This document shows, piece by piece, positions 16,266 to 25,601 of a DNA stretch of 38,258 nt. The notes under the pieces are model-generated. The model worked only from the letters and a program-made list of their open reading frames with translations. It was not told the DNA's origin and ran no database searches. Source of the DNA: Marine Group II euryarchaeote MED-G37 (GTDB taxonomy: Archaea > Thermoplasmatota > Poseidoniia > Poseidoniales > Thalassarchaeaceae); contig NTJQ01000013.1 of assembly GCA_002457555.1 (NCBI GenBank), positions 1 through 38,258 of the forward strand. The letters are read 5' to 3'. The translations under genes were made by a program, and so were the position numbers. How positions within the stretch are numbered: position 1 is the stretch's first letter; each line of letters starts with the position of its first letter.

Positions 16266-16574
16266 ATGGCTCGGCAGAGCAAAGCCTCCCGGGGCAAATT
16301 TCGTTGGTTGGGTTTACGGATAAACCAGAGCTATTTATCTCGTAATTCTGCAACAGCAATAATACAACATATATTGGCGGGCATTAATTTCAGAATCTTC
16401 GATTGCTTAGGTGTTGATTCCCATACATTAGTTATCATTCAGGTAAATCTAAATGACATAGAGTTGGCTAGGGAAAAATTCAGATTAGATACTGGAATTG
16501 AAAGTCTGACCACTTCTGGAAAGATTAGGTTGGTCAGAGATCGAATGGGGCTTTCTAGACCTGTTAGAAAGTAA
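16266..16574 (+). CDS. rnp2: Probable RNase P protein component 2 (Pop5-like)
   Basis: This is a 102-residue basic protein. The layout fits Pop5: an N-terminal basic strand (GKFRWLGLRI, compare KHRYIAFQV-type starts), a helix, a central strand with TLVIIQVN, an Arg/Lys helix (ELAREKFRL) and a C-terminal TTSGKIRLVRDR similar to the family's GVSGTIKR ending. Pop5 binds the catalytic RNA of RNase P with Rpp30 to mature tRNA 5' ends. The match rests on pattern, not on invariant residues, so confidence is moderate. Its 3' end overlaps the convergent biotin ligase fusion by 11 bases. Confidence 0.5.
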   Translation: MARQSKASRGKFRWLGLRINQSYLSRNSATAIIQHILAGINFRIFDCLGVDSHTLVIIQVNLNDIELAREKFRLDTGIESLTTSGKIRLVRDRMGLSRPVRK

Positions 16575-17934
16575 TGGAAAAAGCCCCCACATCTTGAATG
16601 TCATGTTTTGAAGTTGCAGAAAATGCCTTCAATTCACCTGTGTCTGAAAGGCCAACAACGTTCACTATTTGTTCATCGTATTGGGCGGTCACTCCTCTTG
16701 ATAGGATTTCACTCAATTTGATCCAAGATTTTTGTTGCCATAGTATATTCCTGGAACTTTCTATTGGTGGCGAAGAATCCAATATTGAGGCGATTGAAGC
16801 ATCGATAATTTGGAACATATCCTTCGCACTGATATCACCGAAATAATCCTCCCAACCGGCGTAAGAAATCCCTTCTATCTCTCGCGCATCCTTGTTCAAT
16901 CCAACACCAATTCTAATCCTTCCTTCGGAGGTGCTAGATTCAAGAAGAATCCCACCGCATTTTTTTTGTTGAAAAATCAAATCATTTGGCCATTTCAATT
17001 GTATACCTAATGTCTCGCTAATAATAGCTCCAATCGACACTTGTAATAGGCCTGGAGCCCACTGATTAATTTCATCTAGTCCAATACTCCAAGAGGCGGT
17101 CATATCACCTTGTTTTGAATGCCAATTAGCACCCCTTCTGCCCCTTCCATTAATCTGTTCTTCAGAACGGATTCTTTGCCAGCCGACTTTCGGTAAATTC
17201 CTTGCCTCATCCATGGTGGAGTTTGTCACCTCTATGTGTTCTGGTACGGAACCAAACCCAGGCCGCCAGAAAGCCACGACTTCTAAGGTGTCATCCCCTA
17301 CTCTTTCGGTCGCCAGAGTCCGTCGAGCCCAACCTTTTTTTGTCCAACTTAATGGAGAGTTTTTTGGGTTTGAATCCGAACTCATTAGAAGTGCAAATAT
17401 TGTGTCCTTTTTACTCATATCATTTACAATATGTAGTAATTTTTCCGACCAACCTAAGTTTGCCTCATCAGTCATAGCGGCCTCTTCCATCGGACCAAGC
17501 ATGTTTTCTAAATCTGGGGCTAAGTAAGGAAGGTTCCATACTACCAGATCTGCATCTTTAGGCAACTTCCAATTTTCGCCCCCTACACCTCCCTCCTCTA
17601 CAGTAACACAATCATCTACTCCCGCAACTTCCGAATTTCCTATTGTTGCCACAACTGCTAAGGGATTTACATCAAAGGCTGTTACATTCCAGCCACCTAG
17701 GGCCATTGCGATTGAAATGGCTCCAGAGCCACAACCTATTTCCACCAGATGTCCAGTTTGCATCTTTATGCAATTTAGACCTTTAAGAAATAGTTCTGTA
17801 TCTCTTCTAGGGGGGTAAACAGTGGGCGGGACAGTCAACTTGATTGAGTCACCTCCCTTAATCTTGAAATTATGGACCTTGGATATAGTCGAAGAGGAAT
17901 ACTCTACCTCTCTCAAAATTTTATCAGAAACCAT
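16564..17934 (-). CDS. birA: HemK-like methyltransferase fused to biotin-protein ligase
   Basis: This 456-residue two-domain protein starts at ATG 17934, chosen because AGGTGA lies four bases upstream; an upstream ATG at 17967 is in frame. Residues 1-225 are a class I SAM methyltransferase with motif I LVEIGCGSG (about 63-71), a post-I acidic FDVNP and the motif IV NLPY (134-137), a variant of the NPPY of HemK/PrmC/Mtq2 glutamine methyltransferases. Residues 235-456 are biotin-protein ligase: NSTMDEAR, the biotinyl-AMP loop GRGRRGANWHS (263-273), KWPND (314-318), KCGGILLE and GVGLN. The ligase would load biotin on Lys94 of the carrier at 1216-1623. The methyltransferase substrate is unknown. 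No internal stop or frameshift separates the two halves. Confidence 0.88.
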   Translation of the reverse strand: MVSDKILREVEYSSSTISKVHNFKIKGGDSIKLTVPPTVYPPRRDTELFLKGLNCIKMQTGHLVEIGCGSGAISIAMALGGWNVTAFDVNPLAVVATIGNSEVAGVDDCVTVEEGGVGGENWKLPKDADLVVWNLPYLAPDLENMLGPMEEAAMTDEANLGWSEKLLHIVNDMSKKDTIFALLMSSDSNPKNSPLSWTKKGWARRTLATERVGDDTLEVVAFWRPGFGSVPEHIEVTNSTMDEARNLPKVGWQRIRSEEQINGRGRRGANWHSKQGDMTASWSIGLDEINQWAPGLLQVSIGAIISETLGIQLKWPNDLIFQQKKCGGILLESSTSEGRIRIGVGLNKDAREIEGISYAGWEDYFGDISAKDMFQIIDASIASILDSSPPIESSRNILWQQKSWIKLSEILSRGVTAQYDEQIVNVVGLSDTGELKAFSATSKHDIQDVGAFSITF

Positions 17935-18050
17935 TATTTCACCTAAATTTCGAAAACCTTTATCCATGGGAGTTAGTACTCAAGTTTGCTCTCTCGGGCT
18001 CCTAGAGGGCAAACGGCCCTGCCCTGCCTATGCTATGCATAGACCGTCAG

Positions 18051-18060
18051 TTTCTTAAAC
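18051..18060 (+). promoter_or_regulatory. TATA-like box for tRNA-Lys and possibly the RNA polymerase operon
   Basis: TTTCTTAAAC is centred about 41 bases upstream of the mature tRNA 5' end, predicting a transcript start near 18082 with a short precursor leader. It is the only AT-rich element in an otherwise GC-rich gap. Confidence 0.4.
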
Positions 18061-18096
18061 ACCCCTTCGGTCGCCCGGTAGCCCAGCACTAGCCAT

Positions 18097-18170
18097 GGGC
18101 CTGTAGCTTAGTCAGGTAGAGCGCCGGGCTTTTAACCCGGTGGCCGGGGGTTCAAATCCCTCCAGGCCCG
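18097..18170 (+). tRNA. tRNA-Lys (UUU)
   Basis: A 74-base cloverleaf: acceptor GGGCCTG pairs exactly with CAGGCCC (18163-18169), discriminator G170, anticodon stem CCGGG/CCCGG around loop CTTTTAA, giving anticodon TTT at 18131-18133, and a T arm with TTCAAAT. No intron. CCA is not encoded; CCT follows. It ends 49 bases upstream of rpoH on the same strand. Confidence 0.96.
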
Positions 18171-18219
18171 CCTGACTGAGCCTCAGGCCCACGGTTATTT
18201 GGGTTTCGAGGCGACGCAA

Positions 18220-18807
18220 ATGGCAGTAAAGAGTTCGACAAAAAAGCGTCTTATCGAGTTGGGCATCGATGCAGAACATGCGCATAAACTCGCTGACGAC
18301 GCAAACATGGATGCAATTAAGAGAATGACGGTTGAGGAAGTGTCTGAAAAGACCGGAGTCGCGATGAGTGACGCTACCCTCGAGAATATAATGACGATTA
18401 TCAGGGAGCACAATACCTCTCGCCGACGGAGTCGCTCGGGGCGAATCACAATTTCAAGAAAAGCTCTGGAAATGATGGACATACCACAAGGTGACGATCG
18501 TTTTAATGTGCTAAACCACATCCTAGTGCCGCACCATGAGTTGGTATCCGAAGAAGACGAATCAGCTGTTTTGTCTCAGTGGAGTCTAGAGGTTCACGAC
18601 AATGAAGGAGGCGTTAGGCTTGCAAAGGAGCTATTGCCTAAGATTCTAATCACCGATCCAGCAGTTCAAGCCATTAAAGAAAAGGTAGAGTCTGAGAATG
18701 AGGACTTACCAGCAGGGTGGCTTGCAAATAGAGTAGTCCGGGTAGTCCGATATAGTCGAGTTGCTGGTTCCAGTACAGCGTTCAGACTAATTGTGGAGAG
18801 TGCTTGA
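18220..18807 (+). CDS. rpoH: RNA polymerase subunit H (Rpo5) with extra N-terminal domain
   Basis: This 195-residue protein is more than twice the usual 75-85 of archaeal subunit H. Residues about 98-195 are the canonical assembly domain (NHILVPHHELVSEEDE, LPKILITDPAVQAI, then VVRVVRYSRVAGSSTAFRLIV). Residues 1-65 are an added helical domain (VKSSTKKRLIELGIDAEHAHKL...) joined by an Arg/Ser-rich linker (TSRRRSRSGR). The same domain starts RpoA'' in this operon. ATG 18220 is preceded by GAGGCGA; upstream in-frame codons from 18199 are less likely. Subunit H contacts downstream DNA near the jaw, so the extra domain could touch DNA or factors there (inference). Confidence 0.93.
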   Translation: MAVKSSTKKRLIELGIDAEHAHKLADDANMDAIKRMTVEEVSEKTGVAMSDATLENIMTIIREHNTSRRRSRSGRITISRKALEMMDIPQGDDRFNVLNHILVPHHELVSEEDESAVLSQWSLEVHDNEGGVRLAKELLPKILITDPAVQAIKEKVESENEDLPAGWLANRVVRVVRYSRVAGSSTAFRLIVESA

Positions 18808-18819
18808 GGGGTTGATATT

Positions 18820-21800
18820 ATGAAGGAAATCGTAGAGAGTTATTTTCAACAAAGAAGCCTAGTTAATCATCAATTAGCGTCCTATAATGACTGCATCCCA
18901 TCCACAGATGGTAAAGTAAGCCGAATGGAAAAAATCGTCCGTAATATTAGAATTGGAACAGATGACCTAATTGAAGACGATGATGGTGGAATCATCAAAC
19001 TCGACGTTCTAGACAAGGAGATTGTTATCCGGATGAAGAATATTCATCTCGGCCGTCCTACAATTAAAGAGGCAAATGGAGCAGAGCACCCAGCAACTCC
19101 ATTAGAGTGCAGACTTCGAAAACTAACATATTTCTCACCAGTACACTTAGACTTCCAGATTATCCATGACGACAAACCAACACCAGATGTCGAAGAAAGG
19201 GTTCACATAGGCAATCTTCCAATCATGGTTCGTTCGGCTCAATGCAATGTACACGCTAACCATATATCTCATCTGTGTGCCGATGACGATAGGAAATTAT
19301 CACCTCATACTTCGACAGAAGATGCGGACAGACTAACCGAGTTACTTCGCCGAGCAGGAGAAGATCCTCTAGATCCCGGTGGCTACTTCATCATTAACGG
19401 AACAGAGCGAGTGTTAATCTCAATGGAAGACTTAGCACCAAACCGCGTGACTGTAGAAAAGAACAAGAAATACGCTCACGAGACTGAGGTAGCCAAGATA
19501 TTCTCCCAAAAGGACGGTGTTAGAAAGCCGTTGAATATCGAAAAGCGCCGTGACGGGATGCTGATGGTTAAGATCCCAAGTGCGGGAACAACTCCTATCC
19601 CTGTTGTATTGCTAATGCGTTCACTTGGTATGGAGAATGATAAGGAGATTTTTACTGCAATAGCAGGTCCTGCTGAAGCAATGAAATATACCGTCGCCAA
19701 TCTAAACGAGACCAAAGACAACGAAGAGTACAACGTCGAGAACACGGAAGAAGCACTACAGTGGCTAGAGAAGAAATTCGCCGCAGGTCAACAAAAGGAA
19801 TACAGAGAGTCTAGGATTCAGAATTTATTAGACAAGGAACTCCTGCCTCACCTTGGTGCTGGCCCAGAACACCGAGAAAAGAAAGCCATATTCCTCGGTC
19901 GAATAGTCCGCCAAGTACTTGAGATGGCGATTACAGACCAAGATCCTAACGACAAGGACCACTATGCTAACAAGAGAGTTAGACTAGCCGGTGACTTAGT
20001 TGAGGATTTATTTCGAGTAAGTATGCAACAACTCGCACGGGACCTGAAGTACCAACTAGAGCGTCACCACAATAGAAAGCGTGAGCTGCGCATTAATGCT
20101 TGCTTGCGACCAGACGTTCTAACTCAGAAAATTATGCACGCTTTAGCGACTGGAAATTGGGTTGGTGGACGCAGTGGTGTCAGCCAACTTCTAGACAGAA
20201 CAACCTATCTAGCTGCTTTGTCTCACATGCGCAGAGTCACAAGTCCTTTAGTTCGCAGTCAACCACACTTCGAAGCTAGAGACCTACACCCTACTCAATG
20301 GGGAAGGCTTTGTCCAAACGAAACTCCCGAAGGCCAAAACTGTGGTTTAGTAAAGAATGCATCACAAATGATAGACGTCTCTGAAGAGGTTCACGAAAAT
20401 GAAGTCAAGCAACTTCTGAGTGAAGCAGGAGTGGACTCCTCTCCAGCGGGATGGGCAGAAGGATTCCGTGTTCACGTCAATGGGGATATTTTTGGATTGC
20501 ACAAAAATGCAACAAGATTAGTCAATCAATTCAAGGCTCGAAGACGCCAAGGTCGAATCCGCCCTGAGGTAAGCATACGCTATGATGGTGCCAACAGGGA
20601 TATTTTCATCAATACCGATAGAGGTCGAATACTAAGGCCATTATTGGTCATAGAAGACGGAGATTTGGTACTATCCAAAGACCACATGGACTTAATTAAA
20701 TCCGGAGAATGGACTTTTTCCGATTTAGTTTCAAATGGTGTTGTTGAATGGATTGACGCAGAAGAAGAGGAAGACCTACTTATCGCCCCTCGTCCATTTG
20801 ATCTACCACCCGTTTCTCCCAAGCATGGTCGTCCAATAAATCCGGCTTCTGTAGACTGGGTAAACCTAGGGAAATCTCAGATAAAGTCAGCAAAGTTGCG
20901 AGTAGAAGTCAAGATGCCCAATGGTGATTCAGAGATAGAAAATTTCAGTGTACCTCTCAACTATTATCAAGAGGATCTTGAGGCAATTATAAGGAAACAA
21001 AAGAGGCAGAATACTGTTCTCGCATATACTCATGTCGAGATAGACCCACAACTAATTTTAGGGGTGTGCGCATCACTCGTACCTTATCCGGAGCATAACT
21101 CTACACCTAGAGTCACCGGTGGTACCGCAATGGTCAAGCAAAGTCTTGGTCTTCCAAGTGCTAACTATAGACTAAGGCCAGACACTCGTATGCACGTAAT
21201 GCATTACCCACAACAATCGATTGTTGGCACCCGTTCAATGAAGACTACCAATTTCGCCCAGAGGCCAGGTGGTCAAAATTTCGTAGTGGCTATATTGAGT
21301 CATCACGGATACAACATGCAAGACGCCGTTGTAATTAACCGAGCCGCAGTTGAGAGGTCACTCGCCCGTTCGTCTTTCATTCGAACATACAATGCTGAGA
21401 ATAAGCAGTTCCCTGGTGGACAGAAAGAACAAATAGAGATTCCAGGAACGGGCCTTGATGAAGTAAAAGGTCTGAAATCATGGGAGAGCTATGTCCATCT
21501 CGAAAGAGACGGGCTACCTACACCAGAAACTCACTTGTCAAGTGTTGGAGCAGAGGCTGGAGTATTGGTAGGGAAGACAAGCCCTCCAAGATTCCTTGAA
21601 GAATCTCACGGGCATTTCTTGCAAGCCCAGGAGCGCCGAGAGTCATCAATGATGGTTCGTAATGGCGAATCAGGATGGGTAGACAACGTGTACGTAACCG
21701 AGTCTCTAGATTCCGGTTTACTTTGTCGAATTCAATTGAGAACAGAAAAGATACCAGAACTTGGTGATAAGTTTGCAAGTCGACACGGTCAGAAGGGCAT

Positions 21801-22506
21801 AATCGGCCGACTTGTAGATGAGAAGGACATGCCTTTCACCGTTGATGGAATCGTGCCCGACTTGATCATTAACCCGCACGCGATTCCATCCAGAATGACC
21901 GTAGCTCACGTTCTGGAAATGATTGGAGGAAAGGTCGGATCGATGGAAGGACGTCAAATCGACGGCACTGCATTTGGTGGGGAGAAGGAAGATTCTCTTC
22001 GCTCAGGACTGCTTCGAAATGGATTAGCTCATACAGGCCGTGAGCCTATGATGAGTGGAGAAACTGGAGAAGCATTCGAAGCTGAGATATTCACTGGAGT
22101 GATTTTCTATCAGAGGCTACACCACCTAGTTAGCAGCAAGTTGCATGCTCGCAGTCGTGGTCGTGTACAGATTCTAACTCGCCAACCAACGGAAGGCCGT
22201 GCCCGACAAGGTGGTCTGAGGTTTGGAGAAATGGAAAGAGACTGTTTGATTGCACACGGTGCATCAATGGTAATCAAGGATAGGTTGCTTGATGAATCCG
22301 ATGGTTGGCCACTTATGGTTTGTAACAACAGTGGCTGTGGACATATTGCATATTACGATTGGAAGAGGAGGACGCCTGTCTGCCCTGTTTGTGGTGATCG
22401 AGCAGACGTTCATTCAGTACAAACCTCCTATGCTTTCAAGTTACTTCTGGACGAAATGAAGAGTCTTGGAGTGGCTATGCGCCTTGAATTGGAGGACCGA
22501 AGATGA
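18820..22506 (+). CDS. rpoB: RNA polymerase subunit B (Rpo2), unsplit
   Basis: This 1228-residue single-chain second-largest subunit forms one side of the catalytic cleft. It is unsplit, as in Thermoplasmata and Thermococci, not divided into B' and B'' as in methanogens and haloarchaea. Landmarks include the fork/rifampicin-region equivalent (RRVTSPLVRSQPHFEARDLHPTQWGRLCPNETPEGQNCG region near 470-505), GYNMQDAVVINRAAVERS near 829, the catalytic-side KFASRHGQKGIIG near 983, and a C-terminal zinc site (Cys1168, 1173, 1188, 1191). The start ATG has GAGGGG upstream and lies 12 bases after rpoH. Its TGA overlaps the next ATG. Confidence 0.97.
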   Translation: MKEIVESYFQQRSLVNHQLASYNDCIPSTDGKVSRMEKIVRNIRIGTDDLIEDDDGGIIKLDVLDKEIVIRMKNIHLGRPTIKEANGAEHPATPLECRLRKLTYFSPVHLDFQIIHDDKPTPDVEERVHIGNLPIMVRSAQCNVHANHISHLCADDDRKLSPHTSTEDADRLTELLRRAGEDPLDPGGYFIINGTERVLISMEDLAPNRVTVEKNKKYAHETEVAKIFSQKDGVRKPLNIEKRRDGMLMVKIPSAGTTPIPVVLLMRSLGMENDKEIFTAIAGPAEAMKYTVANLNETKDNEEYNVENTEEALQWLEKKFAAGQQKEYRESRIQNLLDKELLPHLGAGPEHREKKAIFLGRIVRQVLEMAITDQDPNDKDHYANKRVRLAGDLVEDLFRVSMQQLARDLKYQLERHHNRKRELRINACLRPDVLTQKIMHALATGNWVGGRSGVSQLLDRTTYLAALSHMRRVTSPLVRSQPHFEARDLHPTQWGRLCPNETPEGQNCGLVKNASQMIDVSEEVHENEVKQLLSEAGVDSSPAGWAEGFRVHVNGDIFGLHKNATRLVNQFKARRRQGRIRPEVSIRYDGANRDIFINTDRGRILRPLLVIEDGDLVLSKDHMDLIKSGEWTFSDLVSNGVVEWIDAEEEEDLLIAPRPFDLPPVSPKHGRPINPASVDWVNLGKSQIKSAKLRVEVKMPNGDSEIENFSVPLNYYQEDLEAIIRKQKRQNTVLAYTHVEIDPQLILGVCASLVPYPEHNSTPRVTGGTAMVKQSLGLPSANYRLRPDTRMHVMHYPQQSIVGTRSMKTTNFAQRPGGQNFVVAILSHHGYNMQDAVVINRAAVERSLARSSFIRTYNAENKQFPGGQKEQIEIPGTGLDEVKGLKSWESYVHLERDGLPTPETHLSSVGAEAGVLVGKTSPPRFLEESHGHFLQAQERRESSMMVRNGESGWVDNVYVTESLDSGLLCRIQLRTEKIPELGDKFASRHGQKGIIGRLVDEKDMPFTVDGIVPDLIINPHAIPSRMTVAHVLEMIGGKVGSMEGRQIDGTAFGGEKEDSLRSGLLRNGLAHTGREPMMSGETGEAFEAEIFTGVIFYQRLHHLVSSKLHARSRGRVQILTRQPTEGRARQGGLRFGEMERDCLIAHGASMVIKDRLLDESDGWPLMVCNNSGCGHIAYYDWKRRTPVCPVCGDRADVHSVQTSYAFKLLLDEMKSLGVAMRLELEDRR

Positions 22507-25500
22507 GTGCCCGCGGAGTAGCAAAAATCCCAAAGAGGATAGATTCGATTAAGTTCAGCCTAATGGATCCAAACGAGATCCGAAAAATGTCTGCTGTGGA
22601 GGTCAAGACGGCTGATACATACAAGGATGATGGACACGCATTCAAGCAGGGTCTCATGGATCCTAAAATGGGAGTTATTGACCCAGGTATTCGCTGTGAG
22701 ACATGTGGAAACAAGCACGACGAGTGCCCAAGTCACTTTGGTCACATTGCTCTGGAACTACCGGTTATACACATTGGTTTCGCTCCTCTTATCAAGACGT
22801 CTCTGAAGTGTACTTGCAATGAATGTAGCCATATTCTATTACACAGTGCAACAGACACTCACCCTCTAGATCCAGAAAAGTCGGAACAAGATTACTATCG
22901 CGACCGTGTTAACGATGTAATGCAAAAACATGGCGTGGGTTCGACTGAATTCAAGAAAATAATCAAGGAAATAGAGAAGGAATGTTCCAGTGCCAAGCGT
23001 GCAATTTGCATGCACTGTGGGTCAGAGCAAGGTAAGATTCTCCTTGACAAGCCTTCTACTTTCAAGGAGAAGAAAGCCGATAAGGGCGAACACAAGCTCA
23101 ACGCAAGAGATATCCGTGAATGGCTAGAAAAGATTCCTGACCAACACCTAATTTTCCTTGGCATGGATAGTAATTCGAGTCGACCAGAGTGGTCGATAAT
23201 GAAGGTCCTTCCAGTTCCTCCGATTACAGTCCGACCATCTATCACATTAGATAGCGGTGATCGCTCAGAAGACGACCTCACTCACAAAATGGTCGACGTT
23301 CTCAGAATCAACCAACGTCTTCGAGAAAACCGTGACGCAGGAGCACCTCAACTGATTGTTGAAGATCTTTGGGAGTTGTTGCAATATCACATCACGACAT
23401 ATTTCGATAATCAGACAAGTGGTATTCCCCCAGCAAGACACCGTTCAGGAAGGCCTCTAAAGACTCTTTCACAACGTCTGAAGGGGAAGGAAGGAAGATT
23501 CCGAAGCAACCTCTCTGGAAAGCGAGTTAACTTCTGTGCCCGAACAGTTATCAGCCCAGATCCTAATCTTGGAATCAACGAGGTAGGAGTTCCAGTTCGG
23601 ACCGCGAAAGAATTGACTGTTCCAATCCGAGCAACAAGCAGGAACCGAGAACAATTACGGAGAATGATTCTTCGTGGTCCAGATGTCCACCCTGGTGTTA
23701 ACTATATTATTCGTGGAGACACTTTCCGAGTCAGAATTACGGATAGAACCAAGTACATCTGGGCCGGATTCCGCTGTTTGAATCCAGATTGTCACTGTGG
23801 AAGCGACGAAGAGCCTTATGCTGGATATCGACCGGACCTCAACACAGTACTCCCTGCGCCTAACTTCCTTCCAGGTCTTGAACTGATGAAGCAAATGCGA
23901 AGGAACGAATTAGGGGACCTTGAGGATGTTTGGTCAGTAGATCTAGATAATACAATTTCCAACCTTCGAGGTGAGGATGAAAACGGTCGACCACTAGCGG
24001 AAGAAGACCCTCGATCTGTCATCCACAATCGATGGGTATGGGAAAAGAACCACCCTGACGAATTCTTGCCGGAGCATCTTGAAGTAAACTGCCCCCACTG
24101 TGGCAGCCCCTCTGTGGAAGATGAATATGGTGAAGTTTACCGAACTGAAGTGGAAGACCGACTGTCGAATTACGACAGGGATGGAAACCCTCGCCCGGGT
24201 GTTATCGTCGAAAGGCACCTTATCGATGGTGATGTTGCAATCTTCAACCGCCAGCCCTCACTTCACAGGATGTCTATGTTAGTTCACGAAGTTCGAGTCA
24301 TGCAAGGAAAGACCTTCCGCTTCAATCTAGCAGATTGTACACCTTACAATGCTGATTTCGATGGAGATGAAATGAACCTCCACGTAATTCAATCTGAAGA
24401 GGCAAGAGCCGAAGCAAAGATTCTGATGCGAGTCCAGGAACATATCATTACACCAAGATACGGAGGTGCTGTAATCGGAGGCATTCATGACCACATTTCG
24501 GGAGCTTATCTTCTAACTCATGGTGAGAGAGTAATACCGAAACAATTGGCCATGGAAGTCATGGGTTCCGTTGGCTGGGACGGCCATATGCCTGAAGAAG
24601 TTACTAGAAAGGATGGTATTGTCGGTTACAGAGGTGCAGATCTCCTCAGTTTAATTGTTCCTGCAGGATTCAAACTGAACTACACTAGCAGAAGTGGTGA
24701 CGAAGTCAATGTCACTTCAAAGGGTCTTGTAAGCGGTACGATAGACAAGCGTGGTATTGGAGCTGAAGACGGTAGGTTACTAGACGCGGTAGTTCAAACT
24801 CATGGCACAGATAAAGGGGCCGAATTCCTAAACCGAATGACAAAGATGACAATCGCAATTTGTACTTCCCTTGGATTCACCACCGGAATCGATGACGAAG
24901 ACTTACCACTCGCGGCTATAAAGGAAATCTCCGGAATCAACGTCCGTGCTAGCGACGAAGTAGACGCTGAATTAGCAAAGTTTGGTAAAAATGGACGCGG
25001 ATATGAGACACGGCCTGGAAGAACTCCAATTGAGACACTTGAAGAGAACATTTTACAGATTCTAGACTCTGCTAAGGCTGAATCTGGTAATGTAGCAAAG
25101 TCTTACCTCGGTGAAGATAACTCTGCTGTAATTATGGCAACTTCCGGCGCCCGTGGTTCCATGGACAACCTAGCAATGATGGCTGGTTCGATTGGTCAAC
25201 CAAAGGTTCGTGGAAAACGACTAGAACGAGGATACCAAGATAGAGTACTATCACACTTCCCCCGTGGTGTAAAAGGCGCCGAAGAAAAGGGATTCGTTTC
25301 TTCTTCATTCAAACAAGGCCTTCAACCAACAGAATTCTTCATGCTATCGGTATCAGGCCGAGAGTCTTTGGTTGATACCGCGGTTCGTACATCCAAGTCA
25401 GGATATATGCAGCGACGCCTAATCAATGCTATGGACGATCTAAAGGTCTCTGAAGACGAAAATGGTTCAGTGCGAAATACTGCTGACCGAATCATCCAGT

Positions 25501-25601
25501 TCGAATATGGTGAAGATGGTATCGACCCAGCAAGAAGTAGAAAGGGGCTTCCATTTGACATCACCAAGGTCCTCGATGATGCTCTTGGAGGTGATGAGTG
25601 A
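22503..25601 (+). CDS. rpoA1: RNA polymerase subunit A' (Rpo1N) with large insertion
   Basis: This 1032-residue N-terminal part of the largest subunit is long compared with the usual 870-910. It has an N-terminal zinc site (Cys65, 68, 75, His78), a second one (Cys105, 108, 169, 172), and the catalytic magnesium loop NADFDGDEM (616-624). The extra length is an insertion between [10 protein letters not shown] (about 401) and [11 protein letters not shown] (about 567), where most homologues have a short link. The insertion contains Cys425, 430, 432 and Cys530, 533, which could form a zinc ribbon. The start overlaps the rpoB stop (ATGA). The bridge-helix/trigger-loop remainder is in rpoA2. Confidence 0.96.
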   Translation: MSARGVAKIPKRIDSIKFSLMDPNEIRKMSAVEVKTADTYKDDGHAFKQGLMDPKMGVIDPGIRCETCGNKHDECPSHFGHIALELPVIHIGFAPLIKTSLKCTCNECSHILLHSATDTHPLDPEKSEQDYYRDRVNDVMQKHGVGSTEFKKIIKEIEKECSSAKRAICMHCGSEQGKILLDKPSTFKEKKADKGEHKLNARDIREWLEKIPDQHLIFLGMDSNSSRPEWSIMKVLPVPPITVRPSITLDSGDRSEDDLTHKMVDVLRINQRLRENRDAGAPQLIVEDLWELLQYHITTYFDNQTSGIPPARHRSGRPLKTLSQRLKGKEGRFRSNLSGKRVNFCARTVISPDPNLGINEVGVPVRTAKELTVPIRATSRNREQLRRMILRGPDVHPGVNYIIRGDTFRVRITDRTKYIWAGFRCLNPDCHCGSDEEPYAGYRPDLNTVLPAPNFLPGLELMKQMRRNELGDLEDVWSVDLDNTISNLRGEDENGRPLAEEDPRSVIHNRWVWEKNHPDEFLPEHLEVNCPHCGSPSVEDEYGEVYRTEVEDRLSNYDRDGNPRPGVIVERHLIDGDVAIFNRQPSLHRMSMLVHEVRVMQGKTFRFNLADCTPYNADFDGDEMNLHVIQSEEARAEAKILMRVQEHIITPRYGGAVIGGIHDHISGAYLLTHGERVIPKQLAMEVMGSVGWDGHMPEEVTRKDGIVGYRGADLLSLIVPAGFKLNYTSRSGDEVNVTSKGLVSGTIDKRGIGAEDGRLLDAVVQTHGTDKGAEFLNRMTKMTIAICTSLGFTTGIDDEDLPLAAIKEISGINVRASDEVDAELAKFGKNGRGYETRPGRTPIETLEENILQILDSAKAESGNVAKSYLGEDNSAVIMATSGARGSMDNLAMMAGSIGQPKVRGKRLERGYQDRVLSHFPRGVKGAEEKGFVSSSFKQGLQPTEFFMLSVSGRESLVDTAVRTSKSGYMQRRLINAMDDLKVSEDENGSVRNTADRIIQFEYGEDGIDPARSRKGLPFDITKVLDDALGGDE

